In this document: positions 1-10,037 of the stretch, one piece after another
Layout: the number at the start of each line of letters is the position of its first letter
Numbering within the stretch: the stretch's first letter is position 1
Origin: Paraphysomonas bandaiensis
Lineage: Eukaryota; Chrysophyceae
Direction: 5' to 3'
NCBI GenBank assembly: GCA_965644295.1
Contig: CBFFRP010000377.1
Span: 1-64,000, forward strand
DNA length: 64,000 nt
Program-made: the position numbers and the translations under genes
Notes under the pieces: generated by a model
Told to the model about the DNA's origin: nothing
What the model saw: only the letters and a program-made list of their open reading frames with translations
The model's database searches: none

Positions 1-242
1 AGGACAAGAGTTGCAAATTTTCTCATGATAAAGAAATTCTTAAGGAAACACTGCGAGCTATGAATGCCAGGTTTGGAATTAAGGAAATGCCGACTAGGAC
101 TTCGCCTTGGCCTCAACAAAGGACTCCGAAAGAGAGTGTTCCTTGGTACCAGAGGAAACTAGGAAACGAGAAAGGGGATGTGCGAATGCTTGTGCGAGAA
201 CAAGAGGACCAGGGAGACACAGATCCTATTGATGATCTTTGA
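1..242 (+). CDS. 3' end of retrotransposon gag with CCCH-like zinc finger (partial)
   Basis: The frame is open from base 3, entering from outside the window, to a TGA at 240-242. Its first visible residues read DKSCKFSHD, which looks like the last Cys and His of a CCCH zinc finger (C-x3-H). It is followed by a basic, Pro-rich tail and an acidic end. It lies directly upstream of the pol frame and in the same frame, so I read it as the C-terminal end of the gag of the same Ty3-like element. Most Ty3-like gags carry CCHC knuckles, so a CCCH finger would be unusual, but only its second half is visible. Confidence is moderate because the upstream part is missing. Confidence 0.5.
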   Translation, partial: DKSCKFSHDKEILKETLRAMNARFGIKEMPTRTSPWPQQRTPKESVPWYQRKLGNEKGDVRMLVREQEDQGDTDPIDDL

Positions 243-3200
243 TCGGGTTCTACTTATCATGCTGCCCAGTTGTATAAGATGTCTACCAGCAAATACTGGA
301 GAGCAGCACACAGAGAAGGGATTATAATAAATAATGATAATGATGAAATTGTAGTGGATGTAGCTTTATTTGACTCGGGATCGAGCAATGATAATTTTAT
401 TTCTAAGGAGTATTTGGATGAAGTTGGAGAAAAGTTAAAAAAGCATTTAGTGGAAAGGCCAATTCGAGTGAGAGTAGCCAATGGTAAAGAAGTTCAGATA
501 AAGGGATATGTTCCTGTTACAATGCAGTTTAAGGATTGCGAAAAGATCTACAGTGCTGAGCTAAAGCTGTATGTGTTGGATGGATTGACTAAAGAAGTTA
601 TAATCGGTTTGCCAGCTATATGCGAGCACTTCGCAGAATTGTTTTGTAAAATGGTTCAGTCTACAAGTGATGCGAATTCGGGTGATACTATAATGCATCT
701 AAACTTGCTTGCTGGCGTGGAGTGTCAAATTAACTATTCGATAGATGATTTCGAAACTGACTATAACAAAATTACTAAAGTTCCTACACGAGTGCCATGG
801 GGGAAGCCTAATGCAGGGGTTGCTCCGGAAGATGAGTTGATGCCAGAACCTTGTTCATTTGGTGGACTTATAAATTTTATGGAGATGTCAGTGGAAGAGG
901 CTGAGCAAGAGTACTTGAGCAAGTTGGAGGAGCGAATTCATCCTGAATTTGCGAAGCAGACAAAAGTTTTAGAGCTGTTGAGGACACTTGGAATGGAAGT
1001 ATTTGTACCTAAAAAGTGGACTGGAATCAAGATGACGCCACTTAAACTCAAATGCAAGTCTACAATTCCAGATCGGATTAAACCGAAAAATATGCGAAGG
1101 GTTCCTCCGAAATTGTACGATCGGACCAAGCAGGAGTTTGAAAGAATGTTAAAGTATTTCTACAAAAAGAGTATGAGTCCATACGCTTCGCCTATTGTAG
1201 TTGCACCAAAGGCAACGAAACCTTTCATTAGGATATGTGGAGACTATCGCGTTGTCAATCTTGAGATGGAGAGTCCACACTTCCCGATTCCTGATGTAAT
1301 CAAAGAGTTGCACAAGGCTGCAGGATATAAGGTTTTTGTTGACTTAGACATATGCAATGCATTTCATGGCATACCTCTGGATGAAAATACGTCAGCATTG
1401 TTGTCTGTACAAACACCGTGGGGCCAATTTGAGCCGAAGTTCTTGCCAGAAGGAGTGTCTCCGGCTAGTGGGGTGTTGATGATGGTAATGTCAGAGATAT
1501 TCAGTGATTATACCGAATGGATGATTGTCATATTTGATAATATGCTGATATTAGCGAACGATTATAATGATGCGTACACCAAATTGGAATTGGTTCTAAT
1601 ACGTTGCAAAGAATACAATGTGGTGTTGAAGTTATCTAAGAGTAAGTTCGGATATTCTTCGGTGGAGTTCTTTGGATATTTGTGTCAGGATAATACCTAT
1701 GCGCTGACGCAGGAACGAAAAGAATCTGTAAATTCAATTATATTTCCAGAAGGTGCAAATAAAACTAAACAAATGCAACGGTTTTTGGGAGCTGCAGTGT
1801 ATTTCAAACCATTTATAGTGGACTACAGTCAGTTAACGCATCGGCTCAATGATATGACTAAAAAGGATTTTGATTGGACAGAAGCAAATTGGAAAGTAGA
1901 CTATAGGAATGAGTTTGAAACGTTCAAAAAGGCCATACTAAAGTCTCTTACCTTGTATCACCCAGATTACAATTTGCGATGGTTGTTAATGACTGATGCT
2001 TCAGACTATGCCTGTGGTGGAGTGTTAATTCAGATTGCAATTTCAGATGAGGGTGTAGAATTGTTTCAAGTCATTGCATTGATATCGAAGAAGTTTACCG
2101 CCAATGCAATGAAATGGTCTATCATTGATAAGGAGTGTTTCGGAGCGTTTTACAGCATCTATAAACTGTCGTATTACGTGCGGGGCAAACACTTTACACT
2201 TCTTACTGATCATGCTAATCTGAAGTGGATGGAGCAATCAGAGGTGGATCGTATTGTACGTATGCGTGTGTATATGCAGAATTTTCAGTTTGACTTATTA
2301 CACTTCAAAGGCAAACTGAATAAATTTGCAGATTGGTTGTCTCGCCAAGGTGCTGCTGATGATGCAGTCGCTCTGGTTTCAGTTTTGGATTCATGTATAA
2401 ACTGTGCAGAGGAGAGTGAAATGCCTGAACTGAACTGTATATATGAGAACGGGTGTTTATTGTCAGATGATGAAATATTTAACATAGAGAGCACAACAGA
2501 GCCAGATGTCATAGATATGTTGTGTATGTCTGTATTTCCGGAATCAGTGTTGCTGGATTTAGAGGAGCTGATTCAGGAGAGCCCAAAGCCTCGTTCAGCA
2601 AAGGAAGCCTTCGACATGGTACACAATGGTCGAATGGGACACCATGGATTGCGTAGAACATGGTTAAAATTATGCAAAGTCTTTCCTGGACATGGTATCT
2701 CTATAGAGACTGTACGTAACTTTATTGATGAGTGCGCTTTATGTCAGAAGTTGAACAGTGGTATGTCCGATTCGTTACAAGCGCCTGTCAGAGCTTTGGA
2801 TGCAGAACATTGCAGACATTTTGTGGGTTTCGACACACTTACAGTCAGTCCTCCTGATGCTCAGGGACACTGTTGCATACATGTTGTGAAGCAAATGCCA
2901 GCCCGATTGATAGGACTCTACCCAGCTAAGGACTATAGAGCGGAAGGAGTTGCTAGAGCGTTGTTTCATTACTTTGTTACTTATGGAATTTCAGAAGTAC
3001 TGATTTCAGACCCTGGGTCAAACATTACTGCTGAAGTGGTACAGTTATTGTTGAAGTGGTTTGGAGTTCGATTTCGAGTGTCATTAACTAATCGTCATGA
3101 GTCCAACATGGTCGAGCGATCTCATCGAGAGCTGTTGCGATTTCTACAGGGTTTAGTCCACGATGAGAGGTTGCAAGATTCATGGGGGGACATTGAGTGT

Positions 3201-4217
3201 TACATGTTGATTCAGTTCATTTTGAATGATGAAGTCAGTAGTGAGACTGGACTCTCTCCTTTTCAATATGTGTTTGGTACCGTTGATATTCCATATTTTC
3301 GGTTGGGTGAACTGACTATGGATGAGTCTTCTGCTGCGGGTTACGTGTCTATTTTGAATGAGAACTTACAGAAGATTCGAGCGGTTGCCATGGATGTTCA
3401 GCGCAAGATCCAAGACAAGCGCAAGTCTGCCACGCCTGCACATACTTTGAACGAATATCAGCCTGGTGATTTAGTTTTGTTGCGGCTGGATCCAACTCAA
3501 CATAAGCCCAGCAAATTGTACCCTCGTTTCAAAGGTCCTTACGAAGTGGTATCCACGTATAAGGCTGATGTCACATGCATGCATGTTGTGATGCGTTTTG
3601 AAGTTGTGTTGCACATGTCATGGCTCAAACCGTTCTTTGGTACGCCTGAGCAGGCATATCGTGTTGCGCAAATTGATTTTAACCAGTATACTGTGGTTGC
3701 TGTGATTGCATACCGAGGAGATCCGGAGGTTCGTTCTCGAATGGAATTCCAAGTTCAGTTTGAGGATGGTTCGTTATTATGGCTTCCATGGTCACAGGAT
3801 ATCGCTTCCACCTCGCAATTTCAGTCGTTCTGTGAGCAGAAACCTCAATTGTTCCCTCTGTTGTTTTCTGCTGCTATGGCAAAATCTGAACGTGCACGTT
3901 TGAAACGTATTCCTATTGAAGGGGTGTCACCTGGTCAAACAATTTATGTAGATTTGCGTGCATGGGGTTCAGATTTCTATGATGAACTTAATCTGCCGAA
4001 TTGTTATACAACGATGTATGTTGTCGAATGTTCTTATGTGCGGTGGGCTGGCCGTCGCCAGTTACGTATAGACCTCTATTGCCCTTTGTTTCAATCTACA
4101 TATGAATGGAGTGCCTATGACGTTCACTGCTATGGTCGAGTCACGGAATTTGATCCTTCTACTATGGTATTGGTGGATGCTGCATTCTGCCAACAATATC
4201 CTAATATTCTCCTCTAA
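243..4217 (+). mobile_element. pol: Ty3/gypsy-like pol: protease, RT, RNase H, integrase, chromo-like end
   Basis: One uninterrupted frame of about 1,300 codons with the first ATG at 279. Domain order is protease-RT-RNase H-integrase, which is the Ty3/gypsy order. Visible motifs: retropepsin-like FDSGSS near residue 35; an RT whose catalytic box reads IFDN (residues 421-424) where YxDD is expected; RNase H with MTDAS, DKE and TDHANL; an integrase HHCC finger (GHHGL, CALCQK); an integrase core with the three acidic residues in FDTLTV, SDPGSN and VERSH; a GPY-type segment (FKGPYEV); and a chromo-like stretch (VQFEDGSLLWLPW). After that lie about 130 further residues I cannot assign. The frame has no stops, so the copy looks recent, but the atypical RT box leaves activity uncertain. 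Confidence 0.9.
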
Positions 4218-4447
4218 TTGTTGATTACTTTTATTTATTTAATATTTCATGATTATATCATATATATATTATAACATTCATACTATTATTCATACTTATT
4301 ATCATAATATTGCTCTACGTATGTTTATTACTTTTATTTCATGAATTGGATTTTTATTTGCTAATGCTTGGAATGACGCTTTATTGGCTGATACAAGTAT
4401 TACTTCTATCTATCCCAGATATGTATTCTTATTTCTTTTCTCTAGCT

Positions 4448-4461
4448 GGAGGGAGAAGGGG
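4448..4461 (+). other. Candidate polypurine tract of the Ty3-like element
   Basis: GGAGGGAGAAGGGG is a pure-purine run about 230 bp after the pol stop and immediately before a TAG-TGTCAC sequence that would start a 3' LTR. The position and composition fit a plus-strand primer for reverse transcription. Confidence 0.5.
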
Positions 4462-4464
4462 TAG

Positions 4465-4716
4465 TGTCACGCATACCTGTAGTTACTGTTATACGTGGAG
4501 TTATACTGTGTTATACTGCGGTACTCTAGGTAGCATGCTGTTGTACTTTCATTTTCAGTTTATTTAGTATACATTGCGGTTACTGTATTCTTGAAGGGAT
4601 ATAAGTCCCGTATAACTACAAGTATGATACTGTAAACTGTAGATGATTCACAGCAAGATAGAGTGTTGTATGTTTTCACTTCTTTCTTTACACGTTTTAA
4701 CGTAATTTAATTCATT
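4465..4716 (+). repeat. Candidate 3' LTR (one copy only visible)
   Basis: The sequence starts TGTCAC just after the purine tract. It contains a TATA-like GGGATATAAGTCCC near 4,595. The right end is not fixed: it lies before the opposite-strand LINE fragment. The 5' LTR would be outside the window, so identity between LTRs cannot be tested here. The preceding stretch 4,218-4,447 is AT-rich untranslated sequence with no gene. Confidence 0.4.
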
Positions 4717-5328
4717 CTATACTCGCGGTTTGCTTGTGTTAGGAGGCAGTTTCACCGGTTTGGTGTTCTGGACAGTGTATTCTCGGTTTGGGAAGCACTT
4801 TAAATTAATAAAAACGTTGTAAACACGGTCTTTCTCATCAGAAAGATTACATGTGCAGTCGGTGCTCGTGCGGCGAATGCTTCCCTTCCATGCCTCGCTG
4901 ACCACTGCGATAGTTCCTCCCATATGCGGGTCATGGGGGCCGAGTTTCTTCGTTGTGTTGAGGAAGTTGCATACAAGTACCCCTGGTAGTTGGTCCTGGA
5001 TGTATTCAGCGAGATATGCTGCCTGATGTTGTGACAGACGGACATCAAGCAGGTACAGGCAATCGATGTGCTGCGTGCGAATGTAGTGAAGGATGGCCTC
5101 TATTTTTCCCGGATTGCTGGAGGGGTTACCATTAACATTCCATGTGGAGAAAGTGAAAGTCGTGGTAGGTGTAAGGGGGTTGCAATCCGACGCCGAGGAT
5201 GCGGTTGTGGTGTGTGCGTGTGGGAGCTTGCTGTCGAGGAGGTCTTGCCATTCCTGCGCGCTGAGTTCAACATCTTCGGCGTAGGCCTCTCGCGCTTGAT
5301 GGAGGATCTCGAGCGGCCACTTAGGGTC

Positions 5329-5694
5329 TTGCCAGTATCGGTACCCGTAGTTTACGAGTAGTTCTTCGTGTGTGGTGATGTTTCTCGTGGCTCTAATGTA
5401 GATTCGACCGTTCGTCGTGTGGAATTCTACGTTAGCAGCCCTGAACTGCAATGGGTCGTTGATGTATCCTGCTGCGCAGAGTATTGTTTTGCTTCGTTTG
5501 TCCCTTGCGTCTATTGCAAATGTGCCCTGCGCATCTTGGACAAGATAGTCCGAGACGTACTCGGTGGACCGTGCTGTTTTGATGGGCATGCGATAGCCGG
5601 TGTACTCCGAGATGATGGCCTGGGCAGGGATTGGCTCTCCGGCGTACAGAGCAGTACCTTTAAGAGGGGTGTCAGCGGGACCCACGAGAACTTT
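5329..5694 (-). other. SET domain inside the LINE-like fragment
   Basis: About 122 residues match the SET fold by motif order: LKGTALYAGEPIPAQAI and SEYTGYRM at the N-terminal end, FAIDARDK in the middle, AAGYINDP where RFINHS is usual, then NVEF, and the C-terminal THEELLVNYGYRYW, which fits the GEELxxdYG-x-x-YW signature. The Asn of the NHS motif is kept but the His-Ser pair is Asp-Pro, so methyltransferase activity is uncertain. It is coding-continuous with the endonuclease that follows, so it belonged to the element and is not host exon sequence. Confidence 0.75.
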
Positions 5695-5908
5695 GTGGTT
5701 GAGCGTTGGGTCCCACGTGAGCGGTCTTGGGGGGTGAGCCGAGTTTAGTAGGGTGTTGAAGTGGGCTTTTGGACGGTAGACGGCATGTGTCTGAACTTCG
5801 TCCAGGACTTCGGCGTAGGAGCGTGTATAGTTTGCTTTCCGGGCAGGCTGCTTCCTCGTGGGGGCTGGTGTTAGGGTGCGTGTTTTCCTGGTGGTGGTTC
5901 TCCGTTCT

Positions 5909-6260
5909 CCAGAGGTGGGTCTGGGGTGGGGGAGATGGGGTGATTCAGGGGATATGGCGGGTTCTGCTGTTGTGTATGGGTTGCGTTGGGAGTAGGTGTC
6001 ACAGGGCTCTGTGGGCGTGGGTTGCCTCACCATCCCTTCTGACCGTCCAGGGGTCCGGACCTGGCGACATAGCGCTTTTATTTGCCAGAGGTGGGTCTGG
6101 GGTGGGGGAGATGGGGTGATTCAGGGGATGTGGCGGGTTCTGCTGTTGTGTATGGGTTGCGTTGGGAGTAGGTGTCACAGGGCTCTGTGGGCGTGGGTTG
6201 CCTCACCATCCCTTCTGACCGTCCAGGGGTCCGGACCTGGCGACATAGCGCTTTTATTTG
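5909..6260. repeat. 176-bp head-to-tail tandem duplication
   Basis: Bases 5,909-6,084 are repeated as 6,085-6,260 with only one difference that I could see (GATATGG versus GATGTGG). The unit is 176 bp, which is not a multiple of three, so it shifts the coding frame and truncates the upstream part just after PHPRPTSG. Both copies encode the same MVRQPTPTEPCDTYS segment. Removing one copy joins the OTU part to the SET part in one frame. Confidence 0.95.
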
Positions 6261-6314
6261 GTGCTCCATGTGAATGAGTGCATTATCGAGATTGGCTGCG
6301 AGGCCTGCTGGGTT

Positions 6315-6785
6315 GAGGAGGGAGTAGTGTGCATCGTGTAGGACAATGTGAGGGTGGTCTGTTAGGATGGCTTCCCTGAGCTCCTGCGACGCCCATGCGG
6401 GGCGATGTGCGGTAGCGTCGGTCGGGATGCCGACGATCCGTATGGTCTCGCCGTCTGTTGCCCAGGTGGTTACAGGGGTGAGGAGCATGGCTATGGAGTG
6501 TATCTCACTAACTGATAACCAATGGCGGACGTCTTCAGCGCTGGTGTAGGTGTGTTGATGCTTGTGGATGAGGGCTGTGTGGGCGTGGTGTAGCTTGGCT
6601 ATGGTGGGACCTGTGCAATTGCCCTGGATGTTTTGCAAGAGGTTCTGGATCCACTGGCCAGCGTGGGTCCTGTGGTCATGGCTTCGGAAGTCGAGCTCCC
6701 AGTACGTGGCTGAGGGTTTTGTTTGTTTGTAGCATGTGGAGTCAATGTAAGGTACCGTACGCACAGTAGCCATCAGTGGGTATAG
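6315..6785 (-). other. OTU-like cysteine protease module, split by a frameshift
   Basis: The Cys-box residues PTDGYCAYGTLH end at a TGA at about 6,742. The remainder of the domain (SEIHSIAMLL, then HIVLHDAHYSLL) lies in another frame that overlaps the first between 6,742 and 6,842. The spacing from the Cys box to the His box is about 150 residues, right for an OTU fold. OTU proteases remove ubiquitin or similar modifiers; a role inside a retroelement is not known to me. A one-base indel near 6,745-6,775 would restore one reading frame. Confidence 0.55.
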
Positions 6786-8310
6786 GGTGGGCAGTTTGTA
6801 TGTCGGTGATCGGTATGTGGAGTCGGAAAATGCGGCCTGCATTCTGCATTGCGGTGCGCGTGGATATGGGGCACTCAGCGTTCCGATGTTGGACTGTGAT
6901 CTCTCTGATGCCGCGCTGTGAGGTTGCTATTGTTACCGCCCCATCAGTGTGCGTGACAAAGGTGGGGGCGGCATGGGTAGTGTCTGCATGTGTGGTAGTG
7001 TCGTCGGGAAGATTGTGCGTGTGTTGCTTAGGCCGGACTTCAGGTGCCGGCGTGTGCTCGTCGTGAATGGGTGTGTTGCTTAGCCGATGTGGTCGGTGGT
7101 CTGGGTGACTGGGGCGTGCCGTGACTGCGCATGTTGTGAGGTCCGTAGCGTGTGGCTGTGTAGTCCTCTGTGCTTGATGGAGGAATCGGGAGAGTGCCAA
7201 CTGGGCACGTCGGTGCGCGTCTTCAAGTTTGGATTCGATGTCGGGTGTTCGTAGGAGGAAGTAATGTGTGTTAGTGGTAGCAACGTTGTGTGTGGGCTCG
7301 GTCATGGGGGTGTGGCTGTGGTGATTGAGTAGCATGACCCAGCCACTACAGAGGGAGCCTGAATTTCCGTCCCAGAGTCGAATGTTGATACGAAGAAGGT
7401 GGAGCAGTGTTTTGAAATCAGTGATCTTCATGTGATGGTCTGCAGAAAGTACACATCGTTGAGGGGGCATGGTGGTTAGGGCCTTGTGCGCGGATTTAAG
7501 GATGCTGAGTAGGCGGTGCGTGTGTGCCTGTCCGGATGCAAGGCAGAGTCGTTGGAGATATGTGATGAACTTATGCAGTTCTTTTGCATCATCAGCAGTT
7601 TGGAGGGGGGCTTTGGGGTAGTCTCCTGGCGAGGGGGAGTTGTGAAGTTGGTACGCGGTTGCGAGGGGGCCTAGGCCGCGCTCTATCGTGGCTCTGTAGT
7701 CAGCCTCCCAGTCGAAGTTGGCGACTCGAATGTAGTTTGCATCGTCGTGTATGATGTGGAATAGTCGAGTCCAGTCAGTCGTGCCTGCCATGACGGTGTT
7801 GTGTACGTGGCAGAGCAGGTCTTCGCGTAGGGAGACTGCGACTCGGTTTGTGTTGTCGTATGATGCCCAGGCGTTTGCAAGTGAACTGGTGAACGGGGAC
7901 GCTCCTCGTCGGGCAGGCTGGGGTTGCGGTGTCAAGGGGGGTGTTGTCGCGCGTGGGGTTGCCCTGTCTTGCGTAAGAGGTGTTAGTTCCGGGGTGTTTT
8001 CTTGTGGGTTTTGATCTGTGGGCGGGAGTGTACGTGAATCGTTGGGGGTGAACCGGGCGGAGGGCTTGGACTGCGGGATGGGTGGAAAGTAGTCAGCTAG
8101 CGTCAAGCCGCGATTGCATCGCCTGGGGGGGTGTACCGCAGTTTCTGGAGCTGTCAAGGTGGTGGTATCATCGGCTTGGTGGGTTTTTCCTGGGGATGTG
8201 GGTTGTCGGGTCACATTCGGGGGTTTGCGTGGTCGTCGCTTGGGCGGACCATCGCTGCTGTCGTCGCTGCTGTAACCAGGCCCAAATTGTCGTGGTCTGG
8301 GTCCATCTGC

Positions 8311-9543
8311 TGTCTTACAGGTGAAGAATTGGTCTAGCTCGCCTACATTCGGTAGTTCCAGTGCGTGTCCCGATAATCCCGCCACGGTGCATCCTTTGGA
8401 CGCCGGTCTTACATTGTTCAGTAGTCTTGGGTGTACTACCGAGACATCCGCCTGGTTGTCGAGTAATACCTCGTACCATTGGAATGGCTCGCTTCCTGAC
8501 GTGAAGGCGTTCAACATTGTTGTCGTGCAGTGCTTGTTTTCTGATTCTTGGCTACTGTCTGGGCATTCGTTCATTCTGTGGCCTGGCTCACCGCAGCCCC
8601 AACATATGAGCTGCCTTTTTTTCTGACCACGTTTGCTGTTGTGCGACTTCGTGTCGTTCCCTTGTTGCTGCTCTGGTGTATCATCGCTATCTGCTGATTT
8701 CTTGCCTTTGTCAGACTTCGATTTGCTCACGAATGCGGATCCGCCGCCTGCTCTCGTTGCTCTCTTCGGCGTTAGATATTTTGATGCTTTAGTATATATT
8801 TCATTCACATGCGTAGGTGCTGTTTGCGTTCCCATTGTTAGATCGTTGAGATAGCTAGTTTTGAACTCGCCATATCTCGTGTCGTCCAGCCCTTCGAAGA
8901 AATCCATCGCGATGTCCTCTTCATTCATTTCCGCGTTGTTCATGTCTTTGTAGGCTTCTAATAGATGATCAAACCTCTCCTTATAAGTAACTATACTCTC
9001 ATATGCTCCCTGTTTAGCGTCTTTGTACCTTTTCCTCGCTTCTGCTCGTACCACTGTACTTACGCTGGAGTTAGTGGATACTTTGTGGGTTTGTTTGATA
9101 GCCAGCCATAGTAGTAGAGGATCCTTAGTCCTGTTCATGAGCTCGTATTCATCTAATAGCTTGACTGCATCCATTGATTCGTGGCTCAGATGGTCTACCA
9201 TGAATGAGTAGAATGCCGATCTATCGTTCCGCATCTTGTCTATTAATCTCCCTCTGGTCTTGGTCTTGTCCTTCATCAGGTCGAGGTTAACTCCATAGGG
9301 GTCGTCTTCCAAATCAAAATCCTCTGGGTTTATCGCATCGGGCTCATAATATTTGTCCAGCTCTACTAGGCGTGCAAGATCACCGTACTTTTGCATGCCC
9401 ACCACTACAAGCCTCTGTTTGAATGTGGCGAAGTTCGAGTTGGCACCGTATCTTAAAGTCGGTACATGTTCTGGTCTATCGGTGCTCGGTTTCTTGCCGA
9501 ATCTTGCAAATCTTGTTGGCTTGTCGTTCGTTGTCTTCTTCAT
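8311..9543 (-). mobile_element. Ty1/copia-like gag-protease fragment
   Basis: From the ATG at 9,543 the frame encodes a gag-like helical region, a basic linker, a CCHC knuckle (CWGCGEPGHRMNEC, residues 314-327) and a protease start WYEVLLDNQADVSVVHPRLL at about 356-375. The protease catalytic triplet reads DNQ instead of DTG/DSG, a form I associate with Copia-type elements of diatoms and other stramenopiles. After LDQFF (about residue 407) the expected rest of pol is missing and the frame runs directly into the LINE-like part. The element is therefore a 5' fragment. The first 410 codons have no stop. Confidence 0.7.
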
Positions 9544-10037
9544 AATTTCCTCTTACGCAGAGAAAAATACGGTACTCGGTCGAATGTTACGGATGTTACA
9601 AATCAATAAACGGACGGAATACCCCCGTTGCTTTCACACAGTCTACACTACAGGTAGTCAAAGCAAGGTTCTCTTTATAGTTACTACAGAACTTCTCAGT
9701 AAGAGGAAATTATGCCTCTATTCTACAGCCGTACACTACACACTGCATAATATAACACCATACACCTTTATGTGCCCTATGCATATCTTATACAGTCACT
9801 TCAAGTACTAAACTGAAAAGAACATCCTCTCATTCCTCTACGTTCTATATCACCTGGACTACTGGAACTACAGTGCAGTATTAATAGTATACAGCGCAGT
9901 GCAGTGTACAGTGAGAGTTCTTATATCAGCACAGCCCTCTCAGCCCTTCTCTCCATACAAACACTGCATTGGAGGGAATATCTAGGCAAGTGAAATAACG
10001 ACACGGTGTGCAGTTCGAAGATTAACGATCAGCAGTA
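9544..10037. other. Spacer between retroelement and EIF2B5; inverted repeat
   Basis: No gene. It may contain the LTR/leader of the Copia fragment, but no matching second LTR is visible. A 16-nt perfect inverted repeat joins 9,541-9,556 to 9,699-9,714; the first arm includes the gag start codon. The right part (9,830-9,960) has the TACAG/GTAC-rich texture seen upstream of other genes here and likely contains the EIF2B5 promoter. Confidence 0.4.

Larger units (their letters stand above)
4717..8310 (-). mobile_element. LINE-like element fragment: OTU-like modules, SET domain, truncated APE endonuclease
   Basis: Read on the - strand this is one long ancestral coding region, now broken. After a Pro/Thr-rich N-terminal part comes a segment resembling the C-terminal half of an OTU protease (LLRINIRLWDG then HYFLL, about 7,430-7,240). 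Next is a second OTU-like unit with a Cys box PTDGYCAYG (about 6,780) and a His box HDAHYSLL (about 6,330). A SET domain follows (5,694-5,329), then an APE-type endonuclease start (STWNVNG, IDCLYLLDVRL, GGTIAVVS; 5,154-4,759). The endonuclease stops about halfway and no reverse transcriptase follows, so the 3' part is lost. The segment is visibly GC-rich against AT-rich flanks. Two frame breaks make it a pseudo-element. Assignment to non-LTR elements rests on the endonuclease type. Confidence 0.7.

Noticed and set aside
5068-6277. Several + strand open frames opposite the LINE-like fragment
   Set aside because: Shadows of GC-rich coding sequence on the - strand; no independent motif.
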